From Sporopachydermia quercuum (lineage: Eukaryota; Ascomycota; Sporopachydermiomycetes; Sporopachydermiales; Sporopachydermiaceae), in contig BCGN01000008.1 in NCBI GenBank assembly GCA_001599295.1, positions 806,001 through 870,000 of the forward strand: a stretch of DNA of 64,000 nucleotides, read 5' to 3'. Position numbers and translations under genes: made by a program. A model generated the notes under the pieces. That model saw only the letters and a program-made list of their open reading frames with translations. It was not told the DNA's origin and ran no database searches. Positions within the stretch are counted from its first letter, which is position 1. Each line of letters opens with the position of its first letter. Shown here in pieces: positions 33,413 through 44,594 of this stretch.

Positions 33413-34820
33413 TGTATTGTACGATTTCTTGGTTATTTTGGACGAGATTTGACATTGAAGTTTTGGTTGGCTAATTCTGAACTTGATATAAATGATTACT
33501 ATAGAATATTCGGAAACTGAGTAAAGAGAATGTTAGGTCCATGGGAAAGGATGGGATAGGATTTCGGATGAGGTAGATAGTATAGGTAGTTGTTTGGGTA
33601 ATACTTTTATGGCTCTAATAATAGTGATTTTTATTATAATACTGTAGTATAGCTAGTATTGGTTGTAAGTATTTTTGTAAGTCACACTTCGTTGGTCTAA
33701 TGGAAGGACTTGTGGGGAAAAAGAAAGTATGAAGAATGTGTATACAAGTTTAGTATATTAATAAGGTTCCGCTGCTCCGAAATAAGGTTTGATGTTTTGA
33801 GTAGTTGCAGCAGCTGTGCATTGGTGAGCTAGCTTTTCTATATTATGCTCTGTGAGATGATGAGACATGGAAAAGGAACAACCTGATACAGCTTTGAGCA
33901 AGAGAAAGAGGGCAATCATCAGATCTTTAGTAATTGTTATATCTCAAGCAAATAAATATGTTTTTGTTCTGTTTANTAAATATGTTGTCTGATAAAATCA
34001 ACTGTTGCTTACTAAATTCGTGTCTTCAATATGGTTTAAGTTTTAGCTGGCATTGAACTTTAACAGACTCCTCCATAATCATAGTAAAAATTACAAAATG
34101 TTCTATTTGGGGATTATTTGAGAAGTGAATTTTATAAGCACTACTAAGCGAACCCTTTTGTTAATTATGATTGTTAGTTTGATGAAACTCTTTTTTGATA
34201 TTCATTCGATCTGAATGAATAATAAACCTGAACTCTCTTTCGTTACTGTATCTGAATACAGTTGAGCTCATCCGCAGCACTAAACTCAATTTAATATTAA
34301 ATTTTATTTTGTCAACGCTAATATCAATTTTCTATTAGTTTCCTAGCACTTCCTGACCCAATTAACATACTTTCANACAATTTTTTAATATATAGACATT
34401 TCTTCATTGAACATTCATTTATATATTCTTTACTTTCTTTTCTAATTGAACTCCTTTCATGAATTCANCATATCGATTGCTATTCGGTTTCCAAACGTTA
34501 TATTTTCATGCATCATCTAGCATGAACTATAACTTTATTGATGCTTCTCATCCCTTTTCATTCTCCTCCGCATTTTGTCTCTTCTTTCTTTCTGGTCAAT
34601 TGTCTTTATTGTTGTTTGCTTGATTGTTGTATAGCTCTCCATATCTACAATGGAAAGAAAGAGTATCCCTAATATTCCAGTATTATATGTGGATAAACAC
34701 TGGATCATGATCAGTAGATTTTTGACATTCTGCTGACGAGTTCTTTGATCAATCAGACTATCGATTAGATTTTCTGTAACTTTCCTTTCAAATCCTTTTT
34801 TTCTTAAATTGCCTCTCACT
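33413..34820 (+). promoter_or_regulatory. Spacer upstream of the RraA-like gene
   Basis: About 1.4 kb with no gene. It includes a stem-loop with 9-bp arms at 34200-34222 and three N positions. A minus-strand frame at 34535-34918 is an antisense overlap of the next gene. Confidence 0.4.
34200..34222. repeat. Short stem-loop
   Basis: TATTCATTC and GAATGAATA are exact complements around a five-base loop. It could fold in RNA from either strand. No U-run follows, so it is not a Pol III or bacterial-type terminator. Confidence 0.5.
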
Positions 34821-35567
34821 ATGAGCTCTATTAATGATTCCCAAGCATCAATTGCTGCTGAATTTGCTAAATTCACACCATGTGATGTGTCTGATGCTCT
34901 CGTCAAGAATAGCATCAAAACTGGTGGTTATTTCCCCAATCTGACAAGAGTCTCTGCTGGCACCGACGAAACAATATCTGGACCAGCTTATACTGTCCTA
35001 TATGCTCCTTTAGATGATCCGAGACCTGCTATCAAAGGTGGTTATATTGATTCAGCTCCCAAAGGTTCTGTTGTAGTAATAGCTACTACGGTTGACACTC
35101 AATCTCAGTATGCTCCATATACTGCTTTCACTAATGCTCTCTATGGTGGTCTCATGTCTACAAGAGCTCAATATTTGGGTTGTAAAGGATCGGTTATTTT
35201 TGGAAGAATCAGAGATGTGAACGAGCATAGAGATTTAAAATATCCTGTATTTTCCTATGGCATTGGTACTACAGCTCCTGGACCAGTAGTTAAAGTGGTG
35301 GGTGTAAATGTACCACTGACGATCAAGGTGCTCTCTGCTGAGGTCTCAGGGAAAGATTCTGTTGAGAAGACAATATATCCTGGAGATTATGTTGTCGGGG
35401 ATGAAAACGGTATTGTTGTTGTTCCTGGTAACGATGAGACTTTCGTTGCTAAAGTACTCAAAGATATTCCTCCTAGAGTTGAGGCTGATCAGTTAGTAGC
35501 TAAAGATATTAGAAAGGGTATTCCAGCTGGTGAAGCTCAGAAGAACCGTAGAAAGGCACTGCTATAG
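34821..35567 (+). CDS. RraA-like 4-hydroxy-4-methyl-2-oxoglutarate aldolase family protein
   Basis: The 248-residue product is a single RraA/HMG aldolase domain. CDVSDALVK is the opening helix. GGLMSTRAQYLGCKGSVIFG leads into GRIRDVNEHR, where the Arg-Asp pair binds substrate and the divalent metal, and YPGDYVVGDENGIVVVP is the family's closing block. Fungal members such as YER010C have HMG aldolase and oxaloacetate decarboxylase activity and were once misnamed as menaquinone methyltransferases. The ATG at 34821 is chosen; four upstream in-frame codons lack an ATG. It is probably cytosolic and trimeric or hexameric like its relatives. It is convergent with the Caj1/Djp1-type gene. Length is close to YER010C (234 residues). 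Confidence 0.9.
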   Translation: MSSINDSQASIAAEFAKFTPCDVSDALVKNSIKTGGYFPNLTRVSAGTDETISGPAYTVLYAPLDDPRPAIKGGYIDSAPKGSVVVIATTVDTQSQYAPYTAFTNALYGGLMSTRAQYLGCKGSVIFGRIRDVNEHRDLKYPVFSYGIGTTAPGPVVKVVGVNVPLTIKVLSAEVSGKDSVEKTIYPGDYVVGDENGIVVVPGNDETFVAKVLKDIPPRVEADQLVAKDIRKGIPAGEAQKNRRKALL

Positions 35568-36228
35568 ATTTAAAGATAAGAATGAGATGAATGAGATTGT
35601 GAGAATAGATAATGATATGAAAATAACTTATCTATTGTTAGTAATTGACATTTGACAATTTGATTGATTGAATTCAAAGTTTAGTGAATGGGAAGCTAGT
35701 ACGATAAATAAGTAATCGAAGAGTTGGTATGTTTATAATAATGAATAATAAGAGAGATATTAAACTACTGTAATTATTTTCTTTCTGCAGCGATTGATTA
35801 AGCGATAAATAACTGAGAGTCAGAATTAAGTTTCCAAGTAATTATACAGTATCTACTGATCGTACATCACATTGGTATCGTAATATCATAGTATGAGGCC
35901 ACTCGCTTATGATCGCCCTTTTAACTGAACTTATTGAAATCTTGTACTAGATTAAAAATTAAGATACTAAGCTTTTGGTTGGGCTACTGAACTTGATACT
36001 CACCAACCATAGAACGATTTGAGTATGATGCCCAAAAGCATACCTATGTAGATCCAGTAATGCACTGGATGCATTATCGATGATTCATCAATACCCTTAA
36101 TTATACTGATACAACATCATGTTCCATTCGCCATTGANAATCTTGTTCTTTGGGCGACTGACAGACTGACGTCTTTCTGTTCATGTATACTTCCATATTT
36201 ATACATTTACATAAACATGTTCCAACTC
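35568..36228. other. Convergent spacer
   Basis: About 660 bases between two 3' ends, AT-rich, with one N (36138). I see nothing recognisable. Confidence 0.4.
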
Positions 36229-37961
36229 TCATGGCTTCCTCTTCTTGGCAGTAGCTTCAGCAACCATCTCCTCAAAAATGCGAGCTTCTTCAGCTTCAGT
36301 TTCTGATCTCTTGGCTGATGAAAACACTTCTCCAACGATTTTCAAAGCTTGGGCTCTTTCCAATCTCTTACTCAAAGGAACAGCTTCATCATATAGGACC
36401 TTATCACAAACCTCACGCAACACTCCCTGTATTTCAAATCGTGACCCACTCCATGCTGCTGCTAGCACTTTACCAATAACTTTTCTTTCCATCTCAGCTA
36501 TGTCCTCTTCGGTGGGAACCTTCTTCTCGTCTTCATGTTTTACTTTGTCTTTTGCCGATGTTGAAGCATCAGCCTCCTTATCGTCAGAAATCGTTACTGA
36601 AGGATCTATTTTGTTCGCAGCAAGTTCCTCTTCGCGAGCTTTTTGTTCTTGAAGAGCCTCTTGAGCTTTAACTAGTTCCTGCATGGTCGTTTGGGCATCT
36701 AAAGCAGTAGAGACAGTTTTGATGGCATCAACAACAACAGTTCCTTTTTCTTTCATGTTAGAAAAAAAACCAGGAATTCCCAAAAATGATTGTGACTTTT
36801 TCAGTGTTTGAGCTTTTGTCTTATACACTTTTCCAACAGCTGAGGTTTGAAGTTAGTATCAAACTGTAAAATAATAATCATAACTAGATGAAGAGTAGTT
36901 GTTAAACAAATTATCTGTTCCAAATTCACCACTTACTATGTAATATCTCAATACCAAAGCTTTGCATTTTCAGCTCCTCAACTTCATAAGAAAGTTTTTG
37001 TTTATATGACTCTGTAATGTCATCTCGATGGTCAGTCTCCGTCCATAAGGATAATCGCTCTACCAATTTTTTCGCCAGATGGTTAATTCTTTCTTCTCTT
37101 GCCACTCTCATTTCCTCTTCATGTTGTTCTATTTTCGATTTCTCGTTTGCGTCAAGTTCTTGTGAGTTGTTATCAGTACCGTTTGTTAGTTGTAGCTGGG
37201 AAGAAGATGCAGTAGGTGGGCTGGTAATAGTAGCTTCATAATCTGATGGTCCTGTCCGTGAGATAGTTGGTTTCTCCTTTTGAGTCTGGTTTTCTTTTAG
37301 CTTTTCTCTCTCTTTCTCGTTAGCTTCTTCTTTCTTCTTTTCTTCTTCTTCCGCTAATTCCATTGTCTTGGTTAGATCTTTCAGTAAGCTTAATTCACCA
37401 ATACTAAATAAAGTCTTTGTCAGTAACCGAATCGTTTAAAACACAAGGTTGATGTATATACATATGTACTTACATATCTTTGAAACCTTCACCACCAAAT
37501 ATCATTGTGAAAAACTCATCAGGATCCTCTGTATTTGTTAGTTAGTATGAATATATATATTATGATTCTAGTTAGAATCGCTCATTACCTCTTCTTGATT
37601 TACTGATAATCATCAACAACAGAATGCAAAAACACATACCGAATCCAGCTTGAGGAATAGCTTGTTCTTTACCAAACTTGTCATAACGAGACCTTAAATC
37701 ATCATCGCTTAAAACTTGATATGCTTCTCCGATCTGAAGGAAAATAGTTAGTACACGAGGTTAATAAGTTCTATCAGTAATATTCGTCCCCCCCCAAACG
37801 ACGCTTTCACATACCTCTTGGAAGATTTCATGAGCATTAGGATCATGATTCTTATCCGGATGGTATTGAATTGCTTTCTTTCTATAAGCCTTCTTGATTT
37901 CCAAGCTTGTAGCAGTAGATGATACACCTAGAATGTCGTAGTATATTGTATCTACAACCAT
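36229..37961 (-). CDS. Caj1/Djp1-type J-domain protein with DnaJ-X domain, five exons
   Basis: Exons are 37961-37815, 37733-37640, 37528-37474, 37403-36937 and 36839-36229; introns of 70-111 nt have GTATGT or GTAAGT donors and mostly TACTAAC branch sites (intron 3 uses TACTGAC). The sum is exactly 458 codons (457 residues). The J domain is residues 4-70: [26 protein letters not shown] with HPD, and [17 protein letters not shown]. Then [20 protein letters not shown] resembles Caj1/Djp1, and the DnaJ-X domain in the carboxy half includes [20 protein letters not shown] and [21 protein letters not shown] long Lys/Glu-rich segment lies between. Caj1 and Djp1 are cytosolic Hsp40s; Djp1 helps peroxisomal and mitochondrial import. 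Lengths there are 391 and 432 residues. Which of the two it matches is not clear. Confidence 0.92.
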
Positions 37962-39589
37962 ATCGTTCTTTTATGTGTTTGTGATTTATTAAAAGTCCAA
38001 ATATGTTGTGTTGCTTTGATTAGGTTTTATGACAGATTGTGAAACACTGTTCTCAATTTGTTACCTGCACTGTCAATTTCAAAATGAAAAAATCTAGGAC
38101 TTTGTTCGGTTTTGCTTCCTTCCGTTTACTCCTAAATCCAACAGTGACTTGCTATTTCTACTCTGGATCCAAATTTATTTCCGATGGGTATTCAGTTCTC
38201 CGATCGCGTTGTCTGGTGGTGGAATGCAATATCTATCACTATGCTAGTATTTCTTCGCCCAAGCTTCAAAAACAACAGTATTTTCTTCCCTTATTTAACC
38301 TTCACGCTCAATTATGATATTGTCTTAGTTTACACCTTCCTATCAGATCTTTCAATAATTTATACCTTGCAGCTAGCGTAACGTATTGGTAATAATTAAA
38401 TCAATAGACAGGCAACAGTATCAATAACACCACCTGACTATCAGTATGAATGAAAAAAGTATCAATGGAAATCAACTTAAATTTCGCTCCCTCTATAACC
38501 TATAATTCTATAATTCTATAAACTGCAGTCTGTTTGCCAAAATTACTATCTTCAATATCAGCAAAATGAACCAGGATGAGCCTTTCGTAAGCGTTCATTC
38601 ACTTGTTAATCAATAGAGAAGAAATAGCATCATCACAAAGAGGAGAAAAACAGCCACAAATTGGAAAGGTGTTTGAAACGTTAAGTGGAGTAATACCATG
38701 TACATCTGATACACATTGAATTTAAGTTAAATTAGTGAGGGCTCTCAAGTGTTTATTTCCGAGTGTGGAAATATACGAAACTTTAAGCTTTTATTAGTAG
38801 CGATGATTGGTAACAGTAAATAGGATATGAGCATTGAAGAGTAATAACTGATTATAAAACTTTTTATTATCTATTGAATGGTTAGGTGATAATAGTCCTG
38901 ACTTAAGACTTTGTAAGTAAGAGCAGAAGTTTGATCTGTTATATGGAACTAGAGAAGAAAGAAAAGAGGAAGTCGGATGCTGCACTTATATGCATAATTT
39001 TGAAAGTGGTCCAGAATTGAATTTCTCTGTCATGTGATATAAATGCAAGAATGAATATGATACGATGATCACTGATTTTATCATGCTTTTACCACAATTC
39101 TTTTATAAAGAACATAAAGAACGACAAGTTTCCTTCGAGGGCAATTTTAATGTATTGATTGTATATATGGAGAAATACTTGATTCTCCAGTACACTGTAG
39201 TCAGTAAAGTTGCCGATTTTGATGCTATCTCTAAACCACTTCATTGCTGAATACTGTAGATGAATAGACTTATCTAATGACTAGAGTTATTGTATACAAC
39301 AAGGAGGTGCACATGGAGAGCTTTTTTATTTATTCTCTCATACTTCTATAACAAGAATGCTCAACAGATATAATAAATACTTCAGCACAGCTGTTGTTGT
39401 GTAAACTTACAGTTTTACATCATATCATATCCTATTAGTAGTCTCTCCATTCTACAACATTAACTTTATTCTCATCTCATTTCTTTCAATATATACAAAG
39501 ATTTATTTAAAAGGACGTAACTATCTCAAAGGTAAGTATAAATATGTACAACAGGTAGATCCAGGAAACTACTCGTTCACAATCTATAA
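37962..39589. promoter_or_regulatory. 1.6 kb spacer between J-protein and MRPS5
   Basis: It holds the promoter of the minus-strand J-protein (left) and the 3' end of MRPS5 (right). Short frames at 38039-38381 and 39065-39250 show no family. A triple TATAATTC tandem lies near 38500-38522. Nothing else stands out. Confidence 0.4.
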
Positions 39590-40591
39590 CTAAGCAGAAT
39601 AGTAAGCCTTTCGGACATCAGCAACCTTCTTACCTCTGGCCGCAGCCAATTCTTCAGGTGGGGTTTGAGATGCCAAAGCTTCAATGAATCCTTTCACGAC
39701 ATTCATGCCATTTCTTGATCTATACACATTACCTGACAAATCTTTAATACCAGCACATTGGCACACTTCATAGATGAATCTATTGACTCTTAAACCAAGA
39801 CCAGGAGGACCAGGTCGCAATTTCAAAATTGTGGCATGATATTTATGGTTGATTTCACTGAAAATAGTTCTATCTTCTAATCTTGGGATATATTGCATAT
39901 TCTTAATAGCTTTAACAGACGCCTTTGATACACATGCCAAAGGATCCAAGGGATCTCTTCCTTCTCCAACACCAACAAATCCATTTCTATCCCCAACAAC
40001 AACTAAAGAATATAAGGATCTGATTTTACCTTTAGCCGTGGTAATAGATACAGTCTTCCTAATCAAAGGACGATACACTAGTCTACTGAGGTATTTTCTA
40101 TCCATACCTAATGACTTAGCAATTTCATCTTCGATCTCCACACTAGCATTTTCAGCATCCGCAGCTCTTGCTGGCATTGGTTCTAACTTACTTGCTAAAA
40201 CACCTTTGGTTTCAGGTTTTGCTAAACTATATGGCTGGTATGCTGTTGTGTAATCAGTCCATTTATGTGTTCCTTCATCGTAAAATGGATCTATTCTGGA
40301 AAAGTCGTCAAGATAACCAGGACCAAATTCAACCTTACTAAGTTTCACCTTTTCCCAGTCTTTTGGGTTGACAACGGACTCAGAGATAAGTATTGATTCT
40401 AGAAGGTCTTTGTCGTAATATGCAGATAGTTCCTCCACATGCTTCTGTCGATCACTCTCTGAATTAGGATCTAAATATTCTCTAGAGTTGAACCTTTTGG
40501 CAATNCTTCCTGCTGGAATGATTCGTGGAGAGAAAATAGTCTGACGTATATTGCTTCTCCATAGAGTGGAAGGAATCCTGAAACTCATCAT
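39590..40591 (-). CDS. MRPS5: Mitochondrial ribosomal protein uS5m
   Basis: The 333-residue product has an Arg-rich presequence (SFRIPSTLWRSNIRQTIFS). The ribosomal S5 fold follows in its carboxy half: the amino-terminal double-stranded-RNA-binding-like part SLVVVGDRNGFVGVGEGRDP with LACVSKASVKAIKNMQYI, then the carboxy S5 domain LRPGPPGLGLRVNRFIYEVC, GIKDLSGNVYRSRNGMNVVK and GFIEAL. It is a small-subunit mitoribosome protein near the mRNA entry and decoding region. S. cerevisiae Mrps5 has 307 residues, so the size fits. It is intron-free. One codon has an N (40505). Confidence 0.94.
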   Translation of the reverse strand: MMSFRIPSTLWRSNIRQTIFSPRIIPAGXIAKRFNSREYLDPNSESDRQKHVEELSAYYDKDLLESILISESVVNPKDWEKVKLSKVEFGPGYLDDFSRIDPFYDEGTHKWTDYTTAYQPYSLAKPETKGVLASKLEPMPARAADAENASVEIEDEIAKSLGMDRKYLSRLVYRPLIRKTVSITTAKGKIRSLYSLVVVGDRNGFVGVGEGRDPLDPLACVSKASVKAIKNMQYIPRLEDRTIFSEINHKYHATILKLRPGPPGLGLRVNRFIYEVCQCAGIKDLSGNVYRSRNGMNVVKGFIEALASQTPPEELAAARGKKVADVRKAYYSA

Positions 40592-41878
40592 AAAAGACGT
40601 TTACTTCTAATTGTAATGCTATTGATACTGCAATCGTGCCAGTAAGTATAAAAATAGAATACCAGTAATCAACAATTCAGGAAGTTCTGACTATCTTTTC
40701 CTGCAATACAGAGACAACTCAGAAACCTGGTTTTAAAAACTGGTTTATAGTTCTCGCTCTTGCTTGAGATATGCTATGGGTTAGTTGCTTTGCTTGGTTT
40801 GATCGACACTACAAGGAAAAGTATCATCAAAATAACTGCAAGACAATAATTGAGGAACAAAGTTTTAATAAAAGTTGCAAAAGTAAATTTGCTCCAATTT
40901 CTCTGATTCTCCACTAGAAACTAAGTTGCAAACTGCTGTCAAACAGGAGCGATCGTTCGATATTGTTTGTTCTATCAGTTTATTGGTCTCAAATAGGTTT
41001 TCTCGTCGTTTGGAAAAACTTGATGAAAAATAGTCCGGAGTATATTTCCAGAAATTCCGGGGTTATACAGCAGGGAATACCTTTAGTCCAAAATAGTTAC
41101 CCGGACCCTTTAAAATGAGCAAAGAATTTCATGTCTCAATACGGGTATCAACTTAAATATGTGTTTATGTAAGCATAAAAGTGATCGATTAAATGAACAT
41201 TGTAAATGAGTAATTTGATTTACTGATAGTTACTATTGTAGATACCTTGAAAATAGGGAAAAGACAATAAAACAAGTATCTGTTTGCCTGCAATACATTT
41301 CGGAGGGTGCATTTTTTATTTGGTATTGTTACACCAGTTTCGTACTCTAGTTCTAAATTTAAATCAATCCAATGTAGTTGATAGCCGAATACGAAGAGTA
41401 TGTATTTTGCGCANTAGTATTGCCAAGTGAAAATATGAACTGTTTGATTTCGAACTCGATTCACTGAAAGGGACATCACATATGAGACTTCAAGTTACCA
41501 GGCGGGTAATAATGCAATGGTATTCTTCAAATAGAATTTCAAAAAACATAAATGGTTCATCAAACCACCAAAAGAACAATTCTTACTGTTTTCGAAGGAG
41601 CCGCCAGTTATTATGTCGCTGATACATAGAAGCTTGCAGTACTCCTTTCGGTCAGTAAATGAACCATGTTGCCAAAGATCGTTGTCAAGTATGTCCTATT
41701 TCCGGGAATCGGATACTAGCTTAAATCTATTGTTTCTCTTTGAACTTATAGCCTTCTATTTCTGTGAATGATTAATGCTCCTTTGACATTAATTGAGGGA
41801 TACCACGGAACACTCCAGCTGTAGTTGCCCATACTGAAGAAACCTAAATTTTCAAGAGGCTAATGAAGCTGCCATTAG
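40592..41878 (-). promoter_or_regulatory. Spacer between GPC1 3' end and MRPS5 start
   Basis: About 1.3 kb that must hold the MRPS5 promoter near 40592. Several CCGG-containing sites (TCCGGAG 41034, TTCCGGGG near 41056, ACCCGGACCC near 41100) occur within 80 bases and could be Zn2Cys6 half-sites. No coding frame is convincing. Confidence 0.35.
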
Positions 41879-43456
41879 CTAATCTTCTTTTTCATCTTTA
41901 ATACTACTATTCTCTGTTTCACTTTTCCCATCCGCCTGTCCTTTCTTTCTCGCTCCACCGTTTTGCTCGACTTGAGGATTCACTGGCATCAGTTCTGGTG
42001 AATTATTCACTGAAGATGCCACGGAAGAGAAAGCAGAGCTGCTAGCTGAAGATAATTCATCCTCGTTAACAATCTCAGCAGCTTTTGTCAAACTTTCTAA
42101 CTCAAGATTCAGCCTAGTGACTTCTTTTTCTAATCTTCTTCCAAACACGTCAATATAGTAGGTAGCACCATTATAACTCGCTACTAGGAATATAAAGCTG
42201 AGGAATGCGCAACTGCAGTAAATGTTGCTATACCATAAAGGACATAAACACATAGTGCTCAGCTGATAACCAAATTGTATAAATGTAAAAGCAACAATTG
42301 GTAAAAACCCTGGTAATCCATTTACGAATTTACCCAGTTTTGTTTTCGAATATGACTTTCTGAGCCATTCAAATGAGGTTTGACGACCTTGTTTAATCTT
42401 CTCGGCCCTTTTGATAGTAATAAAAAAATGGTATAGAAATTGCCATATACAATAGAATAATGAAGTCCATAACAGTCCATAGACAAAGTCCCAATGTTCT
42501 ACCTTATTGGCTCCAGGGAATCTCGATTCTTTATATTCAGGAGTTAAATGATGAACAATCACATGGAATGTCACTGGTGGGAAAATGTGAATAGCGACAG
42601 AAGTTACTTTGTCTATAGAGTGTAGTACTAATGAATTTCGCCAAGTAACAACGGCCCAAGATAGTGTTCCAAAGGATAAAGAGTAGCAAGAGATAAACAA
42701 AGGAACAGATTTCGGAAACACCCATATGTAAAACAGGCAGAGCACATTGGTGAAATAGCATAAATCGAACAGGAAGTACTGGTACAATCTTTTCCTAAAG
42801 GAGTAAATTCTAATGGGCATTAGAATCATAACTTGACAAGTATAAAAAACCGGAAGCCATTCAGGACAACTGCCAATAATAAACCCACATATCAAAATGG
42901 AATATAATGTGATTGCGAATGACAGTTTTTCTGTCTTTGGTACAACGTTAGCGTCGCTCAGTCTCTGATCTAGTTTATCTATCTGTCTTGTGAACTGCTT
43001 TAGCAGTTTCTTCATATCTTCATCGCGAGCAGCTCTTATCACCCGATCACGATGCTTCCTAGCAAGATCAGAAAATTTCTTTGACCTTCGAATAACAGAG
43101 TCATTGATTTTCTGAGAGATTTTAGTGGATATAGCAAAACTGTCAAGTAAATCTGCTACACCTAATCTATTAAGCGGTACTGAAGGAGTGGCAGGAGTGT
43201 TAAAGTCTAGATCATCAAAGGATGATAAGGAGCCAAATGAGTCTTTTCTTNACGAGCTGCCAGACCTGGACATTGAGACACTCCTGTTTTCGTTTATAAT
43301 AACACTTACAGAAGACGATTCTGCAGCTGGTGGTAGCATTGTCAGGTCTTTCATAGGGTCATCATCATGATTGCTTTTATTGGTAGAACTTCTTCTACTA
43401 ATTTGCTTAAGAGAAGGGCTTCTGCTGGCTGGGGTAATCCGTGGTGAGATATCCAT
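41879..43456 (-). CDS. GPC1: Glycerophosphocholine acyltransferase
   Basis: The 525-residue product matches Gpc1 (YGR149W, 432 residues). The core has about eight membrane segments with the family blocks CPEWLPVFYTCQVMILMPIR, YFLFDLCYFTNVLCLFYIWV, then VVTWRNSLVLHSIDKVTSVA followed by IHIFPPVTFHVIVHH, and WQFLYHFFITIKR. Gpc1 acylates glycerophosphocholine with acyl-CoA to lyso-PC, the first step of phosphatidylcholine resynthesis from its deacylated backbone, at the ER. The amino end (about 110 residues) and the carboxy end (about 65) are hydrophilic, Ser-rich and longer than in S. cerevisiae, and a coiled segment (RRLEKEVTRLNLELESLTK) precedes the tail. One codon has an N (43251). Its upstream region is shared with MED6 in divergent arrangement. 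Confidence 0.93.
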   Translation of the reverse strand: MDISPRITPASRSPSLKQISRRSSTNKSNHDDDPMKDLTMLPPAAESSSVSVIINENRSVSMSRSGSSXRKDSFGSLSSFDDLDFNTPATPSVPLNRLGVADLLDSFAISTKISQKINDSVIRRSKKFSDLARKHRDRVIRAARDEDMKKLLKQFTRQIDKLDQRLSDANVVPKTEKLSFAITLYSILICGFIIGSCPEWLPVFYTCQVMILMPIRIYSFRKRLYQYFLFDLCYFTNVLCLFYIWVFPKSVPLFISCYSLSFGTLSWAVVTWRNSLVLHSIDKVTSVAIHIFPPVTFHVIVHHLTPEYKESRFPGANKVEHWDFVYGLLWTSLFYCIWQFLYHFFITIKRAEKIKQGRQTSFEWLRKSYSKTKLGKFVNGLPGFLPIVAFTFIQFGYQLSTMCLCPLWYSNIYCSCAFLSFIFLVASYNGATYYIDVFGRRLEKEVTRLNLELESLTKAAEIVNEDELSSASSSAFSSVASSVNNSPELMPVNPQVEQNGGARKKGQADGKSETENSSIKDEKED

Positions 43457-44594
43457 TGCAAATAGTTTCTTGCGTCGAGTGTTTGTTTATGAGTTCCAAG
43501 TGTTCTACAATTATTTTCTAACTATATCAATCGTTGTAACAGAACTAGACTGTGATCGCGAAAGGTATAGTGGTTGTTTATAGCAAGTATGATGTTGATC
43601 CGCGGGGTAATTGCCCCAGGCTATTCTCTGTTCAACTTTACCTGAATATCTACTGAATCGTTACGTTTTCCCAATGATAAACTCTGTCAGTCCAGNTTTC
43701 AAGCTGCCACCAATTTACACTGGAAAAAGCAAACAGTTATTGCATACACATCATCTAGTAAAGTTCTCTTTTGACAAACTTAGTGAAACAAGTGAGAATC
43801 ACTAACTAGACGATATGGGATATCTTGAAACGTGCCTGGAACAATCAATATAAACAGAAAGAGACATGATGTTGTGAGTCAGGAAAGAAACATAAATGTC
43901 CCAATTTAGAATTAAGGTTGAAACAACTTTGAGTTAAAACTAAAAAATATTAAGGTTTGATCTTAATAGAAATCTTATTTGATCGTTAGGCTGTCTACAG
44001 GGATTGTCAATATGATTAATTGTAGCATTTCTTGGCCCAAAAGTTTCTTGAGAATTGTATTTGGAGTTACATGTACTGGTATTATTGTGTTTTTACTGTT
44101 TTCTTCTTCATTAATGACACTTCGAAATAGCTGGTATCTATTGGTCTGTAAGCACATCCTGATCAGATTGCACATCTCATTATACTACGTTTACTAAAGA
44201 CCAAATGACATCTTGAGAGTCTCCAGAAATAGTTATATTCACCTAGCAAAGCTAACTCACATTTCTGGTAAACACATTGAGTCTCGTTCTATATCTTTTT
44301 CATGCCATAATGAACTCTATGGGTTTATTTTTGTTTCCAGCATGTGAACAGGCACAACAGAAAAGGTATTGTTTTTATGCTTATAGTTCCTCGGGATTTG
44401 ACGGTATGATCATTTTCAATATTCAAATCGCAGTATAGGATTATAGTAGGTNTATAAACCAGGGACTTGAATTACCTTTGGAGAACTGTTTGGTAGTTTT
44501 TTTACTATCTTTAGTCACCATCACATATTTTCGTAAACAATTCATAACAGATTTCAATCCACTTCCTGACAATTTATATTTTTCCACCTTTGAA
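43457..44594. promoter_or_regulatory. Divergent spacer GPC1-MED6
   Basis: About 1.1 kb between the two starts. Frames of 60-75 codons (43611-43805, 43979-44197) have no family. An in-frame ATG 39 codons before MED6 (44478) gives a hydrophobic extension unlike MED6. No site recognised. Confidence 0.4.

Noticed and set aside
33691-33710. TGGTCTAATGG block resembling a tRNA D-arm (A box)
   Set aside because: No B box, anticodon arm or acceptor stem complementarity was found at proper spacing.
44478-44594. Amino extension of MED6 from an upstream in-frame ATG
   Set aside because: The added 39 residues are hydrophobic and unlike Med6, which begins a few residues before PLDELQW.
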